From: Treponema sp.
GTDB lineage: Bacteria; Spirochaetota; Spirochaetia; Treponematales; Breznakiellaceae
DNA: 6,506 bases
Direction: 5' to 3'
Assembly: GCA_031257595.1 (NCBI GenBank)
Contig: JAIROH010000035.1
Span: forward strand, 1 to 6,506
Each line of letters begins with the position of its first letter. Within the stretch, counting starts at the first letter, position 1. Of the stretch, positions 1 through 5,191 are shown piece after piece. The notes beneath the pieces were generated by a model. The model was not told where the DNA came from and did not search any database. It worked only from the letters and a program-made list of their open reading frames with translations. The position numbers were made by a program, and so were the translations under genes.

Positions 1-21
1 GTCAAAGCCGATAATGGATAT

Positions 22-1212
22 ATGAACAAACCGGTTTTTTTCCTTTTAATTCTTTGCCTTTGCCTTCCCGCCGGGGCGGAACAGTTTTTCTACAAATACG
101 AAACAGGCAACAAGTACCGGATTGTCTCGGTGGTTAACGAAGATGTGTATGTTAACCGGCGTTTCAGTCACAGGGCGCGGATACTGAACCGCAGCGCCGT
201 CGAGATAGGGGAAGTAACAGGAGACACCGCCGAATACAAGGCCAATTTTCAGACCGCGGAACAGATAATTGAAGGGGGCGGCAGTTTTCAATGGTCGATG
301 GAATATGATTCCGTTTTCGAGCAGGACAAATTCGGCCGCATGATCATAGACGACCGGTACTATATGCCCGTGGTTCGTAATGTGCCGGTATTTCCCGACA
401 GGGACCTTAAAGAAGGCGAAGCCTGGACCGCCGAGGGTCACGAGATGCACGATTTCAGGACTTCGTTCGGCATTGAGGATCCCTACCGGATACCGTTCGA
501 GGCAAACTATGTCTTTTTGGGGAACAGGGTATGGAAGGGCAAAAGTTATCCGGCGTTCTCGGTTTCCTATCGGATTTTTTATGAACCGCAGGCCGTCCCC
601 GGAAAAGTATGGCCGCGCCGGATCATGGGCGCGTCGGATCAGATTGTATACTGGGATACGGAACTTGGACAGGCCGTCGCCTACGACGAGACTTTTCGCA
701 TGGTGTTTGAACTTTCAAGCGGCTCAACGGTTGAATACCGGGGCAGGGCCGAAGCGGAAATCATCGAGTCGGAAATAATGAAAAAAGAAGAGGTAGCCCG
801 GGAAATCGCCAATGAAATCGCGAAGCTCGGCATCGACGACACTTCGATACGGATAGTGGATGAGGGGATAACCATCAGTCTTGAAAACATACAGTTCCAG
901 TCCGATTCCGCGATACTGCTCGAAAGCGAGAAAACAAAACTTGACAAAATAGGGGAAATACTGCGCATGTACCCCGACAGGGACGTTCTTGTCGGCGGCC
1001 ATACGGCGCTGGCGGGAACCGCCTCCGGCAGGCAAAGGCTTTCCCTGGAGCGGGCCACGGCCGTCTCCGACTACCTTATCTCCAAAAATGTCCGTGATCC
1101 TTCCCATGTGGTTGTCAGGGGTTACGGCGCCGACAGGCCCGTGGCCGACAACGGAACCGCCGAAGGCATGCGGAAAAACCGCCGGGTAGAAATAACCCTG
1201 CTTGAAAACTAA
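22..1212 (+). CDS. OmpA-family peptidoglycan-binding envelope protein with signal peptide
   Basis: A 396-residue exported protein. Residues 1-19 look like a Sec signal peptide: a Lys near the N-terminus, a Phe/Leu/Cys hydrophobic core, and a signal peptidase I site after Ala-Gly-Ala (A19). Residues 20 to about 240 are rich in aromatic and alternating residues, suggesting beta structure; I do not recognise this part as a named domain. Residues 243-270 form a charged, probably helical linker. Residues 282-396 are a clear OmpA C-terminal domain: GHTALAG at 326-332, LSLERA at 340-345, GYGADRP at 367-373 and NRRVEI at 386-391. This domain normally holds peptidoglycan non-covalently, tethering the outer membrane to the wall. 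The Asp of the usual GHTD motif is Ala329 here, while the partner Arg344 is kept. The ATG at 22 precedes the signal peptide directly, but only 21 upstream bases are visible and they show no good Shine-Dalgarno. It is probably first in a unit with prs, 51 nt downstream. The domain call is firm; the role of the N-terminal part is unknown. Confidence 0.93.
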   Translation: MNKPVFFLLILCLCLPAGAEQFFYKYETGNKYRIVSVVNEDVYVNRRFSHRARILNRSAVEIGEVTGDTAEYKANFQTAEQIIEGGGSFQWSMEYDSVFEQDKFGRMIIDDRYYMPVVRNVPVFPDRDLKEGEAWTAEGHEMHDFRTSFGIEDPYRIPFEANYVFLGNRVWKGKSYPAFSVSYRIFYEPQAVPGKVWPRRIMGASDQIVYWDTELGQAVAYDETFRMVFELSSGSTVEYRGRAEAEIIESEIMKKEEVAREIANEIAKLGIDDTSIRIVDEGITISLENIQFQSDSAILLESEKTKLDKIGEILRMYPDRDVLVGGHTALAGTASGRQRLSLERATAVSDYLISKNVRDPSHVVVRGYGADRPVADNGTAEGMRKNRRVEITLLEN

Positions 1213-1263
1213 GGACAATAACGAAGCTTCCGATCGGCTTGACGCCGCCGCCCTTGCCGGGCT

Positions 1264-2523
1264 ATGATTTCCTCACCCATGAGTTACGCCGATCCCGCAA
1301 AACTTGCCGTTGTGGCCTGCCCCGGAGGGGAGGTTTTTGCCGACGAGGTGATCGTCCACCTTAAAAAGTGTTACCGCCACAAATTCGACAACGCGATAGT
1401 GAATCTTTCAAAACGTTATGCCCTGAGTCCCGAAGAAGTAATAAACCGCATCGGTTTTATACATGACGCGGGATCGCTTACGGATCTCGTTGACGGAAAA
1501 TTCCGTACTCCCAAATTCAAGGTTGATACGCGGTTTACGGTTTTTGCCAACGGAGAAATCAAGGCCGAAATTCTGGAATCGGTGCGGGGAAAAGACATCT
1601 ATATTGTCGAGGATGTGGAAAATCATCTGCCCCTTACGTTTTACGGCGGCCTCAAGAGGACCCTGTCGGTAAACGATCACATTATGACGATTTTTGTTAC
1701 CGTCGACGCGGTAAAACAGGCCGGAGCGCGCCGCGTTACGCTGGTAATTCCCAACTATCCGTATTCACGGCAGCATAAACGGAAAGGCAGGGAAGGACTT
1801 ACCGCGAGCCGTATCGGCATTATCCTTGAAACCCTCGGAGTCGACCGTATTCTTACGCTGGACATCCATTCCCGCGAGATTTGTAATTCGTTCCGCGGTA
1901 TGGGGCTTGAAAACCTCCACGCGAGTTATCAGATTATCCGGCAGCTTTCAAAAATGCCCGAAATCGTCGAGGACAATTTTGTCGTGGTGTCCCCGGATAC
2001 CGGCGCCGTGGACAGGAATAAATTTTATGCGACGACCTTCAAAAAGCCGCTTGCCCTGCTTTACAAGGAGCGGGATTATTCAAGGATCAGCAAGGACGCC
2101 CTTGAAAACAACATTGCCGAGATAAAGCTTCTTGGAAACGTAAAAGGTAAAACGGTCTTTATGGCCGACGATATTTTGGGAACAGGAGGCACCCTGCTTA
2201 AAGCAATGAGATTTCTCAAAGAGCAGGGGGCGAACAAGGTAATCGCCGCCGTCAGCCTCCCGCTTTTTTCCGGCGACGCCATCGGTTACTTTAACGACGC
2301 TTACAAACAGGGGCTTTTTTACCGGATCATCGGAACCAACGCGATTTTTCACGAAGAGCTTCTGAAACGGGAATGGTACATTTCGGTAAGTGTCAGTAAG
2401 CTCTTTGCCAGAACCATATCCAGGCTTTATCAGGATATGTCGGTAAGTTCTCTTTTGGATAACCGCGAGGTGATTGAAAAGCTTCTTGCGGAAAGCAATG
2501 AACCTTCCGGCTGCGAAAACTAA
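1264..2523 (+). CDS. prs: Ribose-phosphate pyrophosphokinase (PRPP synthetase), extended form
   Basis: Cytoplasmic enzyme making PRPP from ribose 5-phosphate and ATP, for purine, pyrimidine, histidine, tryptophan and NAD synthesis. The 419 residues contain the Prs landmarks in order: FANGEI (94-99) and ESVRGKD (105-111), matching the FSDGE/ESVRG region; YSRQHKRKGREGLTA (167-181), matching the RQDRK ATP loop; LDIHSREI (199-206), the PRPP synthetase signature with His202; VVSPDTGAVDR (241-251); Lys268/Arg270 at the catalytic flexible-loop position; ADDILGTGGT (301-310), the ribose-phosphate loop; and SVSSLL (393-398) near the C-terminus. Typical Prs is about 315 residues. The surplus comes mainly from roughly 50 extra residues between the N-terminal strand and FANGE (about 30-90), plus small additions at about 270-285 and the C-terminus. 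The third acidic residue of the DDxxDTGGT loop is Gly306. No Shine-Dalgarno precedes the ATG at 1264 or the in-frame ATG at 1279, so the start is uncertain by 5 codons and translation may be coupled. The kinase gene overlaps its 3' end. The family is certain; full catalytic competence is probable. Confidence 0.93.
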   Translation: MISSPMSYADPAKLAVVACPGGEVFADEVIVHLKKCYRHKFDNAIVNLSKRYALSPEEVINRIGFIHDAGSLTDLVDGKFRTPKFKVDTRFTVFANGEIKAEILESVRGKDIYIVEDVENHLPLTFYGGLKRTLSVNDHIMTIFVTVDAVKQAGARRVTLVIPNYPYSRQHKRKGREGLTASRIGIILETLGVDRILTLDIHSREICNSFRGMGLENLHASYQIIRQLSKMPEIVEDNFVVVSPDTGAVDRNKFYATTFKKPLALLYKERDYSRISKDALENNIAEIKLLGNVKGKTVFMADDILGTGGTLLKAMRFLKEQGANKVIAAVSLPLFSGDAIGYFNDAYKQGLFYRIIGTNAIFHEELLKREWYISVSVSKLFARTISRLYQDMSVSSLLDNREVIEKLLAESNEPSGCEN

Positions 2524-3826
2524 CGCCATAATACTCTGCGCCGATATAGGAACAAGTTCCCTCAAGGCGGCCTTTATCGACACAGGCGGGAAACTTTTTG
2601 CCTTCAGCCGGAAAGCCTATGCCGGCGCGGCCCCGGACTGCTGGCGCGCGGCGTTTTTCGGGGCGCTGGAAAGCATCGCCTCCCAATGTCCCGGCCGCGC
2701 CGATGCCGTCGTTATTTCCGGCAACGGCCCGACCCTGGTTCCTGTCCTCGCCGACGGGACAAGCGCCGCGCCCCTTTACTGGTTTTCCGTGCTGGGGAAG
2801 GCAAAAGCGGAAAACGGCAAGGTGGGAAACAGCAAGGGTTTTTCCGTCGGGCCTTCCCTTTTTTTGCCCAATGTCCTGGCCTGCAAAAACCATGATCCGG
2901 AAACTTTCAAAAAAACAAAACTGTTTTTGTCTTCCCAGGAATGGCTTTCGTTTTCCCTCGGCGCCGATCCGGTAACCGTACTTTCCCAGGAAGCGTACCG
3001 GCCGTTTTATTGGGACGAACAGCAGTGCGAAAAAGCCGGCCTCGGTATGGAGACATTCCCTCCGTTTACGCCGATGGGTTCTGTCATCGGCGGCGTCCGG
3101 GCCTCCGCCGGTGTCCCGGCTTCCGTTCAAACGGTACTGCCTGAAGGAACGCCGATCCTCGCCGGAGGCCCCGACTTTATCATGGCCCTTTTGGGGAGCG
3201 CCGTTATTGAGCCGGGGATGATCTGTGACCGGGCGGGCAGTTCCGAGGGAATAAACCTCTGTGTTGACAAAACCGGCTTCGACCGGATACGGGGGATTTC
3301 CGCCGAAGCGGGAATACGGCTGCTGCCCCATGCCCGGAAAGGGCTTTTTAACGCCGGGGTTGTCATCAGCGAATCCGGTTTCCTGTTTGAAAAATACCGC
3401 CGGGATTCCGGCCAGGCGGATAAACCCTATGGGGTTTTGATGGAAGAGATAGCCGCCGACAAAACACACCCTGCCCGGGCCGTGCTGGATGTGATGGCTT
3501 TTCAGGTAAAAGCGGCGCTTGAAAAACTCCACGACACCGGTTTAACGCCGGATTCCGTTCAGATGGTTGTTTCCGGCGGCCAGGCAAAAAGTCCGCGGTG
3601 GAACGCGATGAAGGCGAAGAAAACCGGCGCCGTTCTTCTTGTGCCGGAAATCCCCGACGGGGAACTTGTCGGCGATGCCGTACTGGGGGCGCTGTACCTG
3701 GAAGCCGTCCGCGGCCGCGCCGGCACACCGGTACGCGGCGATCCGCCGGGCGTTTTTCCCGACCCGGAACGGCTTATAGAAAGCGCCCGGCGCATGGTAC
3801 GGATAAAGGAACGCTACGAGCCGTAA
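2498..3826 (+). CDS. FGGY-family carbohydrate kinase (xylulokinase-like)
   Basis: Predicted cytoplasmic ATP-dependent sugar kinase, 442 residues from this start (E. coli XylB is about 484). The N-terminal FGGY domain opens with the phosphate-binding motif ADIGTSS (15-21). SGNGPTLVP (74-82) occupies the place of the SGQMHG segment of xylulokinases. The C-terminal domain starts near 217 and has LAGGPDF (221-227), where Asp226 aligns with the catalytic base of the family; RAGSSEG (245-251), the second phosphate region; and SGGQAKSPRW (359-368), the adenosine-binding motif. The sugar cannot be read from sequence, since the region that contacts substrate in XylB is rewritten. The start is ambiguous. 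ATG 2498 has GGA five bases upstream and places the DIGTS motif 15 residues in, as usual. TTG 2474 would add 8 residues and has GAGG three bases upstream. Either start overlaps prs, by 26 or 50 nt, implying co-transcription and probably coupled translation. Pentulose phosphorylation feeding ribose 5-phosphate to Prs is an attractive inference only. Confidence 0.88.
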   Translation: MNLPAAKTNAIILCADIGTSSLKAAFIDTGGKLFAFSRKAYAGAAPDCWRAAFFGALESIASQCPGRADAVVISGNGPTLVPVLADGTSAAPLYWFSVLGKAKAENGKVGNSKGFSVGPSLFLPNVLACKNHDPETFKKTKLFLSSQEWLSFSLGADPVTVLSQEAYRPFYWDEQQCEKAGLGMETFPPFTPMGSVIGGVRASAGVPASVQTVLPEGTPILAGGPDFIMALLGSAVIEPGMICDRAGSSEGINLCVDKTGFDRIRGISAEAGIRLLPHARKGLFNAGVVISESGFLFEKYRRDSGQADKPYGVLMEEIAADKTHPARAVLDVMAFQVKAALEKLHDTGLTPDSVQMVVSGGQAKSPRWNAMKAKKTGAVLLVPEIPDGELVGDAVLGALYLEAVRGRAGTPVRGDPPGVFPDPERLIESARRMVRIKERYEP

Positions 3827-3869
3827 AGAACCCTGGTATCCAAAAGGGTCATACCCAAGAACACGCTGT

Positions 3870-3891
3870 TTGTGTTATGATCAATAGCTAT
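3870..3891 (+). promoter_or_regulatory. Candidate extended -10 promoter and palindrome at the lipid kinase start
   Basis: TATGAT at 3876-3881 matches the -10 consensus TATAAT at 5 of 6 positions. It is preceded by TGT at 3873-3875, forming an extended -10 (TGnTATGAT). No convincing -35 lies 16-18 bases upstream; the best is TACCCA at 3852-3857. Transcription would begin near 3888, one or two bases before the ATG at 3890. An 8-bp perfect palindrome, ATAGCTAT (3884-3891), covers this point and the first two bases of the start codon. This is pattern-based and chance matches are common. Confidence 0.35.
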
Positions 3892-4999
3892 GCAAAAGCT
3901 GGAAATCTTTGCCTCCGCCATTGCCGGAATCTGTTCCCGCAGCCTTGTGGTTCCCGAAAAACCCCTGCGCTGGGTCATCGTCGCAAACCCGAAAGCCGGT
4001 GGATTTACGATCAATTCCCGCTGGAAAAAACACAATGTAGTTCTTCAAGAGGCGCTGAAGAGGGTACAAAAAAATCTCCGGCACAGGGACGCCCGGCCGT
4101 CGGATTACGCCATGCCGACCGGGCCGTTCGGCCTTGTCCCCACCGCCGGTCCCGGCCATGCCGGTGAAATTGTCTCCGCGATTCTTGACGAAGCCGCCGG
4201 GAACCCGGAAGCGTTTTACCTCGTGATCACCGCCGGCGGAGACGGGACAAGTCTTGAGGTTTTACAGACGCTTTTTGCCGCTCCGCCGGATCCGCGTTCC
4301 CGTTTCGCCGTCCTCAGGCTCCCTCTGGGAACCGGAAACGATGGCGCCGACTCGCCTGATTTGTTGAAAGCCCTGGACTTGCTTGTCAATCCGTCAAAAC
4401 CGGAAAAAACAGGCGGCGTCCGGCTTTCCACGGCGACAGGCAAAACATGGCCTGACGGAAAGCCTTTTCTTGCGTTCAATATTCTTTCGGTGGGGCTTGA
4501 CGCGTTTGTCACCCACATGACCAATAAGATGAAGGGAAAATTTCCCGGCGACTCCTACAAACTTTGGGTTGACATCGCCGCTCTCTTTTACGACAGGCTC
4601 TACAGGGTTGGGCCGCTTTCCGTCAAAGGTTACGACGAACAGGGCAGGGAAGTGATGAACGTTACGGAAAAAACGCTCCTCTGCGCGATGGGCGTAAGCG
4701 GCCGTCGTACCTACGGTTCGCGAAAAAAAATTCTTCCCGACGACAGGAATATCTGCCTCGTAAAACAAATGTCCGTTTTCCGCAAACTTGCCATCAAGGG
4801 CCTCTTTACGTCGGGGGAACATATCCACAAGCCCGAGTCGGTTATGGGAAACGCGGTAAAACTGGTAATCAACGGGGAAAATCCGATTCTCGCCCAGATG
4901 GACGGGGAAACGGCGCTGCTTCAAAAAGAAGACTTTCCGGTTGTGATGGAATTAACGGAAAAGGCGATTCAAAAACTTGCCGGTACAAGCGGGCTGTAA
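3890..4999 (+). CDS. Diacylglycerol kinase catalytic-domain protein (DagK/YegS/LCB5-type lipid kinase)
   Basis: Predicted 369-residue ATP-dependent lipid kinase, likely acting at the inner face of the cytoplasmic membrane on diacylglycerol or a related lipid. Family motifs in order: VIVANPKAGG (29-38), the N-terminal NPxaGg motif; TAGPGHAGEI (85-94), at the usual T..H..E position; TAGGDGT (114-120), containing the GGDGT nucleotide-binding signature; LPLGTGND (144-151), the PxGTGND motif; FNILSVGLDAFV (196-207), at the G.DA position; and QMDGE (336-340), the C-terminal DGE with the conserved acidic residue. About 20 extra residues lie between the first two motifs (about 45-80), and the region after GTGND reads GADS rather than FAR. 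The start is constrained: an in-frame TGA lies at 3878-3880, so ATG 3890 is the first usable start, and no Shine-Dalgarno precedes it. It sits 63 nt after the kinase gene and may have its own promoter. No transmembrane helix or signal peptide is evident. The family is secure; the exact lipid is not known. Confidence 0.93.
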   Translation: MQKLEIFASAIAGICSRSLVVPEKPLRWVIVANPKAGGFTINSRWKKHNVVLQEALKRVQKNLRHRDARPSDYAMPTGPFGLVPTAGPGHAGEIVSAILDEAAGNPEAFYLVITAGGDGTSLEVLQTLFAAPPDPRSRFAVLRLPLGTGNDGADSPDLLKALDLLVNPSKPEKTGGVRLSTATGKTWPDGKPFLAFNILSVGLDAFVTHMTNKMKGKFPGDSYKLWVDIAALFYDRLYRVGPLSVKGYDEQGREVMNVTEKTLLCAMGVSGRRTYGSRKKILPDDRNICLVKQMSVFRKLAIKGLFTSGEHIHKPESVMGNAVKLVINGENPILAQMDGETALLQKEDFPVVMELTEKAIQKLAGTSGL

Positions 5000-5007
5000 C
5001 ATCTAAT

Positions 5008-5071
5008 CAGCGTTGCCTGAAATTTGCGTCCTGTACCCTTTCACCTGCCGGCGCCCAGTAATACAGCGTTG
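5008..5071 (+). repeat. 8-bp direct repeat pair CAGCGTTG
   Basis: CAGCGTTG occurs at 5008-5015 and again at 5064-5071, 56 bases apart. Both copies are preceded by TAAT, with one extra A before the second copy (TAAT-C versus TAATA-C), so the similarity is about 12 bases with one indel. The second copy abuts the left arm of the long inverted repeat. Function unknown; it could be chance or an eroded repeat element. Confidence 0.4.
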
Positions 5072-5073
5072 AA

Positions 5074-5125
5074 GCCCGCCCGGTAAATGCACGCGAAACA
5101 TTGGGTGCGGCATATCCGGGCGGGC
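5074..5125. repeat. Perfect 10-bp GC-rich inverted repeat (stem-loop, possible bidirectional terminator)
   Basis: GCCCGCCCGG at 5074-5083 is the exact reverse complement of CCGGGCGGGC at 5116-5125, enclosing 32 bases. Within the loop, ATGC (5087-5090) can pair with GCAT (5110-5113) and AC (5091-5092) with GT (5105-5106), so the structure could extend inward as a bulged stem. The outer stem is ten G-C pairs. It lies between convergent genes, where a bidirectional terminator is expected, but no U-run follows on either strand. A structured RNA or a dispersed palindromic repeat are alternatives. Confidence 0.6.
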
Positions 5126-5156
5126 AACACGGCGTAAGGCTCGGCCAAGGCAACAC
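5123..5156 (+). repeat. 8-bp direct repeat pair GGCAACAC
   Basis: GGCAACAC occurs at 5123-5130 and 5149-5156, 26 bases apart. The first copy overlaps the end of the right arm of the long inverted repeat. No function is evident, and the match may be chance. Confidence 0.35.
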
Positions 5157-5191
5157 TCATTTGAGAATCTGATTTAATACCCCGTGGAGGC

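Larger units (their letters stand above)
5000..5191. other. Non-coding convergent intergenic spacer
   Basis: This 192-nt region separates two genes that converge on it. I see no supported reading frame in either strand. It holds a perfect 10-bp inverted repeat and two pairs of 8-bp direct repeats, listed separately. No hairpin followed by a clear U-tract is visible for either flanking gene, so the transcription ends are not obvious. Confidence 0.7.

Noticed and set aside
46..66. Lipoprotein signal (cysteines at residues 12 and 14 of the OmpA-family protein)
   Set aside because: The cysteines sit inside the hydrophobic core without a convincing lipobox, while Ala-Gly-Ala at 17-19 fits signal peptidase I. 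Spirochaete lipoboxes are lax, so it is not fully excluded.
724..1218. A 164-codon - strand frame opposite the OmpA C-terminal domain
   Set aside because: It lies opposite a strongly conserved domain and has no recognisable features of its own.
2393..3532. A 379-codon open frame on the - strand opposite the FGGY kinase
   Set aside because: The + strand frame has clear FGGY motifs throughout. The antisense frame has no recognisable domain and is rich in Gly, Arg and Pro, as expected from a shadow of G/C-biased third positions.
3830..3859. Possible terminator hairpin after the FGGY kinase (ACCCT...AGGGT and GGTAT...ATACC)
   Set aside because: The stems are only 5 bp, mutually exclusive, with 10-11 base loops, and no T-run follows.
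3598..4167. A 189-codon + strand frame bridging the kinase and lipid kinase genes
   Set aside because: It overlaps two well-supported genes in another frame and its product is Arg/Pro-rich without any motif.
5066..5130. Integron attC-like site (GTTGAAG outside the left arm, GCAACAC outside the right arm)
   Set aside because: The core consensus GTTRRRY/RYYYAAC is not met and the orientation relative to the stem is wrong for attC. No integrase or cassette is present.
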